Shown: in pieces, positions 27,869-37,920 of the stretch | How positions within the stretch are numbered: the first letter of the stretch is position 1 | Layout: each line of letters opens with the position of its first letter | Origin: Nostoc sp. 106C | GTDB lineage: Bacteria; Cyanobacteriota; Cyanobacteriia; Cyanobacteriales; Nostocaceae | Length of the DNA: 64,000 nt | Assembly (NCBI RefSeq): GCF_002154725.1 | Contig: NZ_MTAW01000089.1 | Span: forward strand, 124,001 to 188,000 | Direction: 5' to 3' | Made by a program: the position numbers and the translations under genes | Notes under the pieces: model-generated | Told to the model about the DNA's origin: nothing | The model's input: only the letters and a program-made list of their open reading frames with translations | Databases searched by the model: none

Positions 27869-28147
27869 CTAGCCTGACTCACAGGCTTGCGGCACTTCTA
27901 CTTGCACTTGTTCATCAACTATTCGTACAGGATAGATACACAGAGGAGATATTTGCTCACCTAGTTTGGGGAGAGTATTCAGTAGGTAAATACGTTTCGG
28001 GTAAAGATTCTCCCCCGTGCGGATGTCATATTGAAAATGATGCCAAGGGCAATCTATTACTCCTTGCCAGACCTTACCTCCCGCTAGTGGCAAGTTCTGA
28101 TGTCCGCACAAACTCTGCAAAGCATAGAATTCTCCTTGGTCATTCAT
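27869..28147 (-). CDS. Short Rieske [2Fe-2S] ferredoxin-like protein
   Basis: A 92-residue protein with the Rieske cluster ligands: C14 and H16 in LCGHQNLPL, and C33 and H36 in DCPWHHFQYD. It then has a beta-rich tail (IYPVRIVDEQVQVEV). Complete Rieske ferredoxins usually have about 25 residues more before the first ligand pair. Here the frame upstream of the ATG at 28147 has no start codon before a TGA, so the protein is either naturally short or N-terminally truncated. It is divergent from a Fur-family gene, which suggests metal or redox control. Partner oxygenase or electron donor is unknown. Confidence 0.7.
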   Translation of the reverse strand: MNDQGEFYALQSLCGHQNLPLAGGKVWQGVIDCPWHHFQYDIRTGENLYPKRIYLLNTLPKLGEQISPLCIYPVRIVDEQVQVEVPQACESG

Positions 28148-28383
28148 ATGTGCTGTATTTGTACAACATGAGGATGACGATCGCTCTCCACAATGTTGCT
28201 TACTTCAATTTTGTAAGAATTAAGTGGAAAGTATCATCAGTTTTCACAATTATTCATAGTCGATATGAGTATGTTTTAATAATTAATTACTTTACATTGT
28301 GTAGTCATACTAAGTACGCATTCTGGGCTGATTTTGTGTAACATATATCTATTCCTGGAAAATTACTTTAGGAGCTTTATACT
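28148..28383. promoter_or_regulatory. Divergent control region between the Rieske and Fur-family genes
   Basis: 236 AT-rich bases separating two divergent starts. The Fur-family gene has an aggagc ribosome-binding site. Auto-regulation from here is likely, but no canonical 19-bp Fur box or PerR box could be identified with confidence. Confidence 0.4.
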
Positions 28384-28812
28384 ATGGCTCCTCAACTCAA
28401 ATCTTACGAAGATGTTCTAGAGTATTGCCGTGAACGGGGAATGCGCTTAACTAAGCAGCGCCAGTTCATCCTGAAACTGCTGTGGGATACCGATGAGCAT
28501 CTAACCGCAAGCGCGATCTACCATCGCTTGCGTCAACAAGACAAGAAAATAGGTTATACATCGATATATCAAAATTTAGTTATTTTGGTAAACGCTGGGG
28601 CAATTGAGCGGATTGAAAAGGCAGAAGGTAGTCTTTATAGCCATCCCACCCTTTGCCACTCTCATGTGCATTGTTTGGATAATGGACAAGTTATCGATGT
28701 GATGGTAATGCTTCCTCAAGAAATTATTACGGCTGTAGAAGCGCAGCTAGGTCTTGAGGTGAGCAACTATCGAATTGAATTTTTTGCACATCAGCCCCAA
28801 CCAAGGATTTAA
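28384..28812 (+). CDS. Fur-family transcriptional regulator with atypical metal site
   Basis: A 142-residue regulator. The N-terminal winged helix (RLTKQRQFILKLLWDTDEHLTASAIYHRLRQQ ... GYTSIYQNL) is typical of Fur/PerR/Zur. In the dimerisation domain the usual HHxHxxCxxC becomes CHSHVHCLDNG (91-101): the first His is Cys and the second Cys of the CxxC is Asn. No second CxxC follows at the C-terminus, so the structural zinc site is absent and metal specificity is unclear. It could be one of the divergent cyanobacterial Fur paralogues. The divergent Rieske gene is a likely target. Confidence 0.85.
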   Translation: MAPQLKSYEDVLEYCRERGMRLTKQRQFILKLLWDTDEHLTASAIYHRLRQQDKKIGYTSIYQNLVILVNAGAIERIEKAEGSLYSHPTLCHSHVHCLDNGQVIDVMVMLPQEIITAVEAQLGLEVSNYRIEFFAHQPQPRI

Positions 28813-29076
28813 ACATTGGTCTGCCTTTACTTGAATAGTTTAAGACAACAGTAGCCAACAGCGATCGCTAGTTATCAGAATGTAAAAAATAACTCAAAAC
28901 TCAAAATTTAAAAACTAGTTAACTTTGGCTGATTTATCTCAAAAATAGAGGATCGACTCACGTAATAATAATGCTTTGAGAGATTGGAGCATTTCTATTA
29001 AGTAAGTTAGAAACCGCTAACTTTTGGGAAAAATACTGTAAATGAATCAGTTTTGTTGTCAAAAAGGTTACTAAAA

Positions 29077-32000
29077 ATGACTACATCAGTTGAGCCACTT
29101 ACCAAGATTCTGGGTTATCGAATTAGCGATCGCTTGTATGCAGGCTCTAGGACGCTAGTTTACCGTGCAATCCACGAGGTGGATCAACTACCAGTAGTCA
29201 TTAAACTGCTCAAGCAGGAGTATCCCACATTCAATGAATTGCTGCAATTCCGTAATCAGTACACCATTGCCAAAAATCTTGAGCTAGCTGGTATTGTTCG
29301 TCTTTACAGCCTGGAACCTTACCATAATAGCTATGCGCTGGTGATGGAGGACTTTGGCGGTATCTGTTTGCGAGAGTGGATACACCAAGAAATCACGAGC
29401 AACTCAGATCGCCTGAGAGCGTTTTTGGAGATTGCGATCGCCCTAGCAACAATTGTTGATGAACTCTACCGCCAGCGTATCATCCACAAAGACATCAAGC
29501 CTGCCAACATTTTAATTAACCCAGACACCCAGCAGGTGAAGTTGATTGATTTTAGCCTTGCTTCTTTACTGCCTAGAGAAACTCAAGAAATTTATAGCCC
29601 TAACGTTTTGGAAGGCACACTCGCCTATGTGTCACCAGAACAAACTGGACGGATGAACCGAGGAATTGATTACCGCAGTGATTTCTACTCTTTAGGCGTG
29701 ACTTTCTTTGAACTACTCACCGGACAGTTACCCTTCCAATCTCACGATCCGATGGAAGTAGTTCATTGCCATATTGCCAAACAACCTCCTAGTGCTGACA
29801 GCTTGAATCCTCATATTCCTCCCGTGCTGTCTCATATCATCAGCAAACTGATGGCAAAAAATGCCGAAGACCGCTATCAGAGTGCCTTGGGATTGAAACA
29901 TGATTTAGAAATATGTCTGAACCAACTGCAAGCAACTGGGCAGATTGAGAGGTTTGAGATTGGACAACGAGATGTGTGCGATCGCTTCATCATCTCAGAA
30001 AAACTCTATGGTCGTTATAGCGAGGTCGCAAGTTTACTAGCGGCTTTTGAGCGAGTTTCTCAAGGACGCAGCGAACTCATGCTAGTGGCAGGTTTCTCGG
30101 GTATCGGCAAAACTGCTGTAGTCAGCGAAGTCCATAAACCGATTGTGCGGCAACGAGGCTACTTTATTAAAGGTAAATTTGACCAGTTTCAGCGCAATAT
30201 TCCTCTGTCTGCTTTTTTACAAGCATTTCGTGACTTGATGGGGCAACTGCTTAGTGAAACTGATACCCAATTAGATCAATGGAAGAGCAAGATTCTCTGT
30301 GCTTTGGGAGAAAGCGCTCAAGTCATCATTGAGGTCATCCCAGAACTGGAGGGCATAGTTGGTAAACAATCTGCTGTTCCTGAACTCTCTGGGAATGCTG
30401 CTCAAAACCGCTTTCACATCCTGTTTCAGAAATTTATTCAGGTGTTCACGACCAGCGATCATCCTTTGGTAATCTTCATTGATGACTTGCAGTGGGCGGA
30501 CTCTGCTTCTCTCAAGTTTATGCAACTGTTAATGAGCGAAATAGATAGCCGATATCTCTTACTGATTGGCGCTTACCGGGATAATGAAGTCTCTGCAATT
30601 CATCCACTGATGCTGACGCTCCAAGAAATTGAGAAGTCACAGGCTACAGTCAATACCATTACCCTTGCGACCCTAGATTTGTCGTCAGTGAATCAGTTGC
30701 TTGCCGATACATTCAGTTGTTCGCTAGAGTTAGCCTTGCCATTGACAGAGTTGATATTTAGCAAAACTCAAGGAAATCCCTTCTTCACAACTCAGTTTCT
30801 CAAAGCATTATATGAGGATGGACTGATTGCATTTAATTTTCATGGTGGTTACTGGGAATGTGACATTGCACAGGTGCGATCGCTTGCCCTGACTGATGAT
30901 GTAGTAAACTTCATGGCAATTCAACTCCAGAAGTTGCCTCAAGCCACTCAACAAGTGTTGCAGTTAGCGGCCTGCATTGGTAATTCTTTTGACTTGGAAA
31001 CACTAGCGATCGTTTATGAAAAATCCCCAATCCAAACTGCCAACCATTTGTGGATAGCTCTGAAAGACGGGTTGATTCTACCGCAGAATGATGTTTATAA
31101 GTTTTTTCAACAAGAAATATTCTTGAGCGATCGCGAGTCATTAGTAAACGATCGACCAAAAAAAATCACCACCAGCTATAAATTTTTGCACGATCGCGTC
31201 CAGCAAGCGGCTTATTCATTGATTCCCCAAGACCAGAAGCAAGCTACTCACCTCAAAATTGGGCGACGGTTGTTAAGCAATACATCAGCAGTAGACCAGC
31301 ACGAGAAGATTTTTAATATTATTAACCATCTCAACCTGAGTGCTGAACTGATTGATAATCCTAGCGAACGAGAGCAATTAGCGAATCTCAATCTAATAGC
31401 GGGTCGTCAGGCAAAATCTACAACAGCCTACGAAGTTGCACTGAGATATTTTAATACAGGCATAATGTTTTTAGAAGCGGATAGTTGGCAAACTCAGTAT
31501 GATTTAACACTGAGTTTGTATTTAGCAGCAGCAGAAGCAGAATACCTGAATACGAACTATCAGCAAGCAGATCGGCAAATAGAGACGCTTCTAGAAAATG
31601 TCAAAGATACATTACAAAAAGCCAGAGTTTACGAAATCAAAATTCAATCTTTAATTTCTCAGTCTCAAATGCAGTCAGCGCTAGATATAGCGTTAGAAGT
31701 TTTGCAGATGTTAGGTGTCAATTTAGAGCAAGAGGTGATTTCTACCTTAAAGATTGAAGCATTGCTCGACCTGCCAGAAATGACCGACCTGCATAAACTA
31801 GCCGCACTGCGAATTCTGATGACCGTCGGACCAGCAGTGTTCTTTGCTAACCCCCAGATGTATCCGCTGATTGTCTTTACGATGGTCAATCTGTGTATTA
31901 AGTATGGCAATTCTGGCCTCGCAGCCTACGCCTATGTAATCTATGGATTGTTCGTTTGCGGTGCGATCGGAGATATTGAATCTGGATACAAGTTTGGTCA

Positions 32001-34482
32001 GCTAGCTGTAAAGCTCTTGGATCGCTTTGATGGCAGAAAGCTCAAGTGCAAAATATACATGATCTTTAATGGCTGCATTCGTTGTTGGAAAGAACACTGG
32101 CGAGAAAGTTTGGCACCTTTGCAGGAAGCATTTCATATTGGGTTGGAAAGTGGAGATTTAGAATTTGCCTGCTACAGTGCTATGACATATTGTGATTTTG
32201 CCTTTCATACTGAACCAGAGCTAGAAACAAGAATTCATCAGCAGACTCAGTATATTGAGATTATGCAAAATTTAAAGCAGGAATCTCAGCAACTTCATAG
32301 CAAGCTAGGCAGACAATTCCTATTAAATTTAAGCGATCGCGCAAATGATAAATTGCGTTTGGTTGGTGATAGTTGCAATGAAGCAGAAATCTTACCAATA
32401 TTGACTCAATATCAGTTGGCGCTTACCTTATTTGTTTTTTATTTAGAAAAGGCTATTCTTGCCTATCTATTTGCAGCCTATGCTGATGCTGTGGAAAATC
32501 TTCGGCTCTCAGAACAATACAAAATTGGTGCTATAGGAACAATTCATCTTGTAATATGTAATCTGTATACGTCTCTCTCGCTCCTAGCGCATTACCCAGA
32601 TGTATCAGCTAGCGAACAGCAGCAATATCTTCAACAGATAGCAGACAACCAGACACAGATGCAACAGTGGGCAACTCATGCCCCAATGAACTATCAACAT
32701 CTGTGGTGTTTGGTAGAAGCAGAAAGAAACCGGGTGCTGGGTAACAAAGCCGCCGCTATCGAAATGTATGACCAAGCTATAGAAAATGCCAAACAGCAGG
32801 GCTACATTCAGCAAGAAGCGATCGCTAACGAACTCGCCGCCAAATTTTATCTTCACTGGGGCAAACAGCACATCGCTCAAAACTACATGATTGAGGCTTA
32901 TTACTGCTATACCCGTTGGGGAAGTAAAGCCAAGGTTATCGATTTAGAAACTCGCTATCCCCAACTTTTAGCTCCTATCCTCGAACAAGGATCTTTCGCT
33001 TTCTCAACTAACGAAACAATCGTTGTATCTAATCGAGTAAGTTCTCACAATTCCTCTTCTTTAGGTAATAGCACTGCTTCTGTTGCTTTAGATTTAGCCG
33101 TGATTCTCAAAGCCTCTCAAACTCTTTCGAGTGAAATTGAATTAGAAAAACTCGTCTCTAGTTTGTTGCACGTCGCCTTGGAAAATGCCGGAGCTGATAA
33201 ATGTGCGTTGCTGTTATCTGAGAACGGTCGTTTACTGGTGCAGGCGATCGCTAATATAGATAATTCTGCAACGCTACTCAATCCACAACCGATGGAAGAA
33301 AGCCTGGAAGTTCCTCTTAGCCCCATCAACACGGTGAAACGTAGTTTGCAACCACTGGTAATTTTTGATGCAACTGTACATCCTAGATTTATCAATGACC
33401 CATACATTCAGCAGCATCAACCCAGGAGTATTTTGTGCAGCCCTATTTTGCATCAAGGCAACTTACTAGGTATTTTGTATTTAGAAAACAATCACTCGAT
33501 TGGTGCATTTACTGACGATCGCGTCGATATCCTCAATCTTCTCTGTACTCAAGCAGCTATTTCTCTAGAAAATGCCCGTCTGTATCAAAAATCGCTGCAC
33601 TACAGTCAACAATTAGAGCGATCTCTGCAACAGGTGCAGCAGATGCAACTGCAACTAGTACAGAGTGAAAAAATGTCAGCCTTGGGAAATTTAGTGGCTG
33701 GCGTTGCTCATGAAATCAACAATCCCGTCGGCTTTATTTCTGGAAATATTGAACCAGCCAAAAATTATGTCCAAGATTTGTTGGGGCTAATCAACCTTTA
33801 CCAAGAAAAGTTTCCCGATCCCGGCTCAGATATCGAAGATGAAATTGAGGCGATTGATTTAGAGTACCTGCGCGAAGATTTACCCCAGTTACTCGACTCG
33901 ATGAGTTTGGGTGCCAATCGCATTCGTAGTATCAGTATCAGTTTGCGAACATTCTCCAGAACTGATACTGATTACAAAGTACCTTTCAACATTCACGACG
34001 GTATTGACAGCACAATACTCATTCTCAGACATCGTTTGAAAGCCAACGAATTCCGTCCAGCGATTGAGGTGATTAAGAATTATGGTGTACTACCTTTAGT
34101 AGACTGCTTTGCTGGACAACTCAACCAAGTATTTATGAACTTGTTAGCAAATGCCATTGATGCCCTAGAAGAATCTAATCTAGGGAAGAGTATGGAAGCG
34201 ATCGCTGCTAAACCTAATTGCATTACCATCCAAACCCGTGTAGCCCAATCAGGTCAGCACGTTGAGATTCGGATTGCGGATAATGGAGCGGGAATGTCTC
34301 AGGAAGTTAAGCAGAGAGTATTTGACCATTTATTTACCACTAAAGCTGTCGGCAAAGGAACCGGATTAGGATTGGCGATCGCACATCAAATTGTGGTGGA
34401 AGCTCATGGAGGCACAATTGAAGTAGATGCCATTCCCCAACAGAAGACAGAGTTTGTAATTACGTTGCCAATTAAGGCATAA
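29077..34482 (+). CDS. Giant hybrid kinase: Ser/Thr kinase - AAA ATPase - TPR-like - GAF - histidine kinase
   Basis: About 1801 residues from the ATG at 29077 (MTTSVEPLT); a TTG-led extension from 29053 is less likely. Order: protein kinase (VVIKLL; HKDIKPAN; DFS instead of DFG), AAA ATPase with GFSGIGKT and LVIFIDDLQWAD, long helical TPR-like region, GAF, then HisKA with H1545 in GVAHEINNP, and HATPase (NQVFMNLLANAIDA, DNGAGM, GKGTGLGLA). It is a clear paralogue of the protein at 15969-21815 but lacks the PAS domain: here the GAF runs by a coiled coil directly into HisKA. It is monocistronic. Signal and targets are unknown. Confidence 0.9.
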   Translation: MTTSVEPLTKILGYRISDRLYAGSRTLVYRAIHEVDQLPVVIKLLKQEYPTFNELLQFRNQYTIAKNLELAGIVRLYSLEPYHNSYALVMEDFGGICLREWIHQEITSNSDRLRAFLEIAIALATIVDELYRQRIIHKDIKPANILINPDTQQVKLIDFSLASLLPRETQEIYSPNVLEGTLAYVSPEQTGRMNRGIDYRSDFYSLGVTFFELLTGQLPFQSHDPMEVVHCHIAKQPPSADSLNPHIPPVLSHIISKLMAKNAEDRYQSALGLKHDLEICLNQLQATGQIERFEIGQRDVCDRFIISEKLYGRYSEVASLLAAFERVSQGRSELMLVAGFSGIGKTAVVSEVHKPIVRQRGYFIKGKFDQFQRNIPLSAFLQAFRDLMGQLLSETDTQLDQWKSKILCALGESAQVIIEVIPELEGIVGKQSAVPELSGNAAQNRFHILFQKFIQVFTTSDHPLVIFIDDLQWADSASLKFMQLLMSEIDSRYLLLIGAYRDNEVSAIHPLMLTLQEIEKSQATVNTITLATLDLSSVNQLLADTFSCSLELALPLTELIFSKTQGNPFFTTQFLKALYEDGLIAFNFHGGYWECDIAQVRSLALTDDVVNFMAIQLQKLPQATQQVLQLAACIGNSFDLETLAIVYEKSPIQTANHLWIALKDGLILPQNDVYKFFQQEIFLSDRESLVNDRPKKITTSYKFLHDRVQQAAYSLIPQDQKQATHLKIGRRLLSNTSAVDQHEKIFNIINHLNLSAELIDNPSEREQLANLNLIAGRQAKSTTAYEVALRYFNTGIMFLEADSWQTQYDLTLSLYLAAAEAEYLNTNYQQADRQIETLLENVKDTLQKARVYEIKIQSLISQSQMQSALDIALEVLQMLGVNLEQEVISTLKIEALLDLPEMTDLHKLAALRILMTVGPAVFFANPQMYPLIVFTMVNLCIKYGNSGLAAYAYVIYGLFVCGAIGDIESGYKFGQLAVKLLDRFDGRKLKCKIYMIFNGCIRCWKEHWRESLAPLQEAFHIGLESGDLEFACYSAMTYCDFAFHTEPELETRIHQQTQYIEIMQNLKQESQQLHSKLGRQFLLNLSDRANDKLRLVGDSCNEAEILPILTQYQLALTLFVFYLEKAILAYLFAAYADAVENLRLSEQYKIGAIGTIHLVICNLYTSLSLLAHYPDVSASEQQQYLQQIADNQTQMQQWATHAPMNYQHLWCLVEAERNRVLGNKAAAIEMYDQAIENAKQQGYIQQEAIANELAAKFYLHWGKQHIAQNYMIEAYYCYTRWGSKAKVIDLETRYPQLLAPILEQGSFAFSTNETIVVSNRVSSHNSSSLGNSTASVALDLAVILKASQTLSSEIELEKLVSSLLHVALENAGADKCALLLSENGRLLVQAIANIDNSATLLNPQPMEESLEVPLSPINTVKRSLQPLVIFDATVHPRFINDPYIQQHQPRSILCSPILHQGNLLGILYLENNHSIGAFTDDRVDILNLLCTQAAISLENARLYQKSLHYSQQLERSLQQVQQMQLQLVQSEKMSALGNLVAGVAHEINNPVGFISGNIEPAKNYVQDLLGLINLYQEKFPDPGSDIEDEIEAIDLEYLREDLPQLLDSMSLGANRIRSISISLRTFSRTDTDYKVPFNIHDGIDSTILILRHRLKANEFRPAIEVIKNYGVLPLVDCFAGQLNQVFMNLLANAIDALEESNLGKSMEAIAAKPNCITIQTRVAQSGQHVEIRIADNGAGMSQEVKQRVFDHLFTTKAVGKGTGLGLAIAHQIVVEAHGGTIEVDAIPQQKTEFVITLPIKA

Positions 34483-35008
34483 TACCAATTCAAAATTGCT
34501 TTGCTTCACTATTTTTCATACCTTACAGAAAGTCCTTCCACCAAAATAATGACACATTATTTTTTGATATATTTATAACCATGCTTTTCTGATTCACCTA
34601 TTCCTATTTAGGAAAAGAAAGATTAAATCAAGTAGACAGGAGCTTATTTTCTATAGTTTAATGAAACTTGTAATAGCTCAAACTTGTTTTGAGTTATTGA
34701 AGGAAAGCTTGAGCTTTCACCAAAAGTAAAGATATTATGTCTTTACGAATAAAAATCTCGTTCAAGACTTTAGCATTCATATTTTAGAAAGCACAGCTAA
34801 GTTTTTCAACAGCTAAGAAAAAATGCTATATAAATAATGACAAAACGTTCCAATAGACAAGTAGAGGATAGTAAACAAAATTTTGAAAAATTAATGTTGA
34901 AGTAGCCTAAAATTTTTGGGAAGGGGTAAAAAATTTAGTGTTAGAGAGTTTCATTTCCTTACCAAAGCATTGGCTTATAGACAAGTAGTTCATTAAATAT
35001 GCTGTAAT
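34483..35008. other. Intergenic region, about 0.5 kb
   Basis: AT-rich, no gene seen. It begins with ataccaattc, which resembles the end of the 37921 element, but no second end was found. Confidence 0.5.
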
Positions 35009-36268
35009 ATGAATAAATTGCAGAAATTTGGCTATTGGACTTATATTATTTTCACTATAGCTATTAGTGCGCTCCTCTTGCGAGTAAATTTTTGTTTGCT
35101 AACAGTATCAGCCAAAGATTATGCACATGAAAAATTAAATCCTGATACATTGATGCAATTAAAAAACATCAAACGACGGTTAAATGCAGGCGAAGGAAAA
35201 ACTATGCAGGCATTTTTTCCAGAAGGATGGTTTTTTAGTCATATAGTCTATGGTTACAGTTGGGTAAATGTTGCGCTGTCTACAAAATCCGAACCACTTC
35301 GCCAGCAAGCAATTCAAGAAGTACGTTGGGTTTTATCTCAAATTGATACACCCGAAGGACGCGCACCTTTTACAGCAGATACCCAAGTTTCTCATGGCGT
35401 ATTTTATTTAGGTTGGAGTAATCGACTATTGGGTGGACTATTAAAAATTCAGTTAGCAAAAGAGCGATCGCCCCAAGATATTACTCGATTTCATACCCAA
35501 TCTCAAGAGTTAGCCCAAGCCTTTGCAACAAGTCCAACTGCTACCATTGATGCTTATCCCGGACAAGCTTGGCCTTGCGATCAAACCGTAGCTTTAGCAT
35601 CTTTAGCTTTGCACAATGAATTGTTTGGTAGTAATTATCAGTCAGTAATTCAGCGTTGGATTAGCTATACTCGTCAGCATCTAGATCCGCAAACTGGATT
35701 AATTCCTCACAAAATTGACGCTACAACTGGACAAATTGATATTGGCGCACGCGGTACTAGCCAAGTTTACCTTCTACCTTTTCTTGTAGAATTAGATTCA
35801 GAGTTTGCAAAACAACAGTATGCTCAGTTTGGCAAACAATTTGTTCCTTCAGTTTTGGGCTTTTTCATTGTGAGAGAATATCCCATTAGCACTGATGGTG
35901 ATGCAGATGTTGATTCTGGGCCAATTATCTTTGGCATTGGCCCAACCAGTACAATTGTTAGTATTGCTCCAGCACGTGCCTATAAAGATAGTCAGTTGTT
36001 TGAAAGTACGTTATTAATCACAGAAATTTTAGGATTACCCCTAGTATGGGGTGAGGAAAAATCCTATGCTTTAGGGTTATTGCTGGTAATTGATGATTTT
36101 TTAGTTTGGGGTAAAACTTTAGTACCCTGGACTCAGGTTAATTATTCCTCCTCTACAGAACAAACATTTGCAAAGAATATTCAGTTGTGGGTTTTATTTT
36201 CTGGACTTGTATTGCTTGTACTTTGGAGTCCGGTTGCAGGAAAGCAAATTTCCAAAAAACTTAGGTAG
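35009..36268 (+). CDS. Uncharacterised membrane-anchored protein, possibly (alpha/alpha)6-toroid (linalool dehydratase-like)
   Basis: A 419-residue protein with an N-terminal transmembrane helix (residues about 10-32) and a C-terminal one (about 390-410); the region between is predicted to be periplasmic. Regularly spaced helical motifs ending in W/G residues (FPEGWFFSHIVYGYSW, HGVFYLGWSNRLLGGLLK, AYPGQAWPCDQTVALASL, DADVDSGPIIFGIGPT) suggest an alpha-toroid like those of glycosidases and linalool dehydratase/isomerase. This is a fold guess, not an activity call. The SDR gene 27 nt downstream is probably co-transcribed. Confidence 0.5.
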   Translation: MNKLQKFGYWTYIIFTIAISALLLRVNFCLLTVSAKDYAHEKLNPDTLMQLKNIKRRLNAGEGKTMQAFFPEGWFFSHIVYGYSWVNVALSTKSEPLRQQAIQEVRWVLSQIDTPEGRAPFTADTQVSHGVFYLGWSNRLLGGLLKIQLAKERSPQDITRFHTQSQELAQAFATSPTATIDAYPGQAWPCDQTVALASLALHNELFGSNYQSVIQRWISYTRQHLDPQTGLIPHKIDATTGQIDIGARGTSQVYLLPFLVELDSEFAKQQYAQFGKQFVPSVLGFFIVREYPISTDGDADVDSGPIIFGIGPTSTIVSIAPARAYKDSQLFESTLLITEILGLPLVWGEEKSYALGLLLVIDDFLVWGKTLVPWTQVNYSSSTEQTFAKNIQLWVLFSGLVLLVLWSPVAGKQISKKLR

Positions 36269-36295
36269 TTTAGGATTAAATAATAGCAAAAAAGC

Positions 36296-36979
36296 ATGGC
36301 CAAGCTCATTTTAATCACAGGTATAAGTCGAGGTCTAGGTTACGCTATGACCGAGGGTTTTATTCGTGAAGGGCATACTGTCCTCGGTTGCGCTCGTTCA
36401 CAAGCAGTCATTGAGGAACTAAGCCAAAAGTTTGCTTCACCTAATAATTTCGCGGCTGTAGATGTAACAAGTGAGCAGCAAGTAAAAAATTGGGCAAAAT
36501 ATTTATTTCACCAATATGAACCACCAGATATTCTGATTAACAACGCTGCAATGATTAATTATCCAGCGCCTTTGTGGGAGGTTCCCGCCAACGAGTTTTC
36601 CCACCTAATTGATATCAATATTAAAGGGGTAGTGAATATAATTCGTCATTTCGTCCCAGCAATGATCGAAAAAAACCGGGGCATTATTGTTAACTTAAGC
36701 TCTGGTTGGGGACGCTCTACTTCCCCTCAAGTTGCGCCATACTGTGCTTCTAAATGGGCAATAGAAGGACTAACTCGTTCTTTAGCCCAAGAATTACCTA
36801 ATGGGATGGCTGCTATTCCTCTCAATCCCGGAATCATTCATACTGATATGTTAGAAATTAGTTTCGGGGAAGAAGCTGCTAATTATACACCCGTTTCTGA
36901 GTGGGTATTGAAAGCCGTTCCTTATATACTTAAATTGAAACCTACAGATAATGGAATTCCTCTCACTGTTCCTATATAG
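36296..36979 (+). CDS. Short-chain dehydrogenase/reductase
   Basis: A 227-residue classical SDR. The cofactor loop is GISRGLGYA, the structural motif is INNAA, and the catalytic Ser/Tyr/Lys lie in NLSSGWG ... PYCASKWAIEG. The acidic residue after strand 2 is lacking (GCARS), which favours NADPH. It is slightly shorter at the C-terminus than many SDRs but looks intact. It probably shares a transcript with the upstream membrane protein. The substrate is unknown. Confidence 0.85.
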   Translation: MAKLILITGISRGLGYAMTEGFIREGHTVLGCARSQAVIEELSQKFASPNNFAAVDVTSEQQVKNWAKYLFHQYEPPDILINNAAMINYPAPLWEVPANEFSHLIDINIKGVVNIIRHFVPAMIEKNRGIIVNLSSGWGRSTSPQVAPYCASKWAIEGLTRSLAQELPNGMAAIPLNPGIIHTDMLEISFGEEAANYTPVSEWVLKAVPYILKLKPTDNGIPLTVPI

Positions 36980-37018
36980 TAATCCGATTTAATTTCTGGA
37001 TTTACTTATAGATGTTAA

Positions 37019-37714
37019 CTATGCTCTAGCTTTAAACAAATCAAAAACCTCAATTACCTCTTGCATAAATGATTTTATTTGTTCAGGTTGAAGACGTATA
37101 TTTTCGCGGTAATAAATAAAGCCTGTATCTGCTATTTCTAAAGATGGTGTCGTTTTTATGGGTGGGTAGAACCCTATTTTTGCTTCACAGAAGGTAAGTA
37201 TCTTGTCGTTAAATACTAAGCGAATGGTATCCTCATTACTTCCTCGCAACAAATATTGTTCAGAAAATCTGGGATAAGCTTTAAACTTTATATCCTGAGA
37301 ACCTAAAAAATTACCAAGTTGAGCCATAATACCCCTTGGTTTGAGTAAAAAATTAGGAAGTCTTATATTAGGATCTAAAAATAAAGCAACTGTTTGCCAA
37401 TAATCATCTTTACCTTTGCCAACAAGTGCTGAGTATTTATAATCAAAAATGTATAATTTTACATCAACAAAATTTAAAAATAATACGTTTTTAACTAAAC
37501 TATTCATTCCAGCATTTAATAATTTAAAATTATATAATTTTAGTTTAATACTATTAGTATCTTCTAAAAAAGTTGCTTTTATTTGAGTAGTCATAGCTTT
37601 AAATGTATTACTTCTTTTATTTTCTTGTTGATTCCTCCAAAATAAATAAGCAATATTTATAGCAAACACAATAGTAAATAACACTACAACGAGAAACGCT
37701 ACTGGAAAATCCAT
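37019..37714 (-). CDS. Hypothetical protein with one N-terminal transmembrane segment
   Basis: 231 residues from the ATG at 37714 (a TTG-led extension to 37741 is possible). One strong transmembrane helix (FPVAFLVVVLFTIVFAINI) is followed by a soluble domain rich in Phe, Tyr, Lys and Asn. The base composition is more AT-rich than its neighbours, which may indicate a different origin. No family recognised. It is convergent with the SDR gene, 40 nt apart. Confidence 0.5.
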   Translation of the reverse strand: MDFPVAFLVVVLFTIVFAINIAYLFWRNQQENKRSNTFKAMTTQIKATFLEDTNSIKLKLYNFKLLNAGMNSLVKNVLFLNFVDVKLYIFDYKYSALVGKGKDDYWQTVALFLDPNIRLPNFLLKPRGIMAQLGNFLGSQDIKFKAYPRFSEQYLLRGSNEDTIRLVFNDKILTFCEAKIGFYPPIKTTPSLEIADTGFIYYRENIRLQPEQIKSFMQEVIEVFDLFKARA

Positions 37715-37780
37715 GTTGATTAGCACTATTTTTGTGCGCAATGAGAATATTTCAACTTTAACTTAAACGTTGCTATCCAT

Positions 37781-37809
37781 ATCCCCGACTTCTTCAAGAA
37801 GTCGGGGAT
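37781..37809. repeat. 29-nt near-contiguous palindrome
   Basis: Half-sites atccccgacttctt and aagaagtcggggat flank a single central base. It matches the style of small dispersed palindromes of cyanobacteria. Confidence 0.65.
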
Positions 37810-37920
37810 ATAAATTTAGCTTATTTTAGCCTCATAATACAAAGTTTTTTGCTTTGCTTCGTGCAAGAGCGATGTCTTCAACGGACTACGCCTACGCACC
37901 CAATAAGCTATGGTATATGG

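Noticed and set aside
28148-28383. Fur or PerR box between the Rieske and Fur-family genes
   Set aside because: Several AT-rich partial dyads occur, but none matches the consensus well enough to call.
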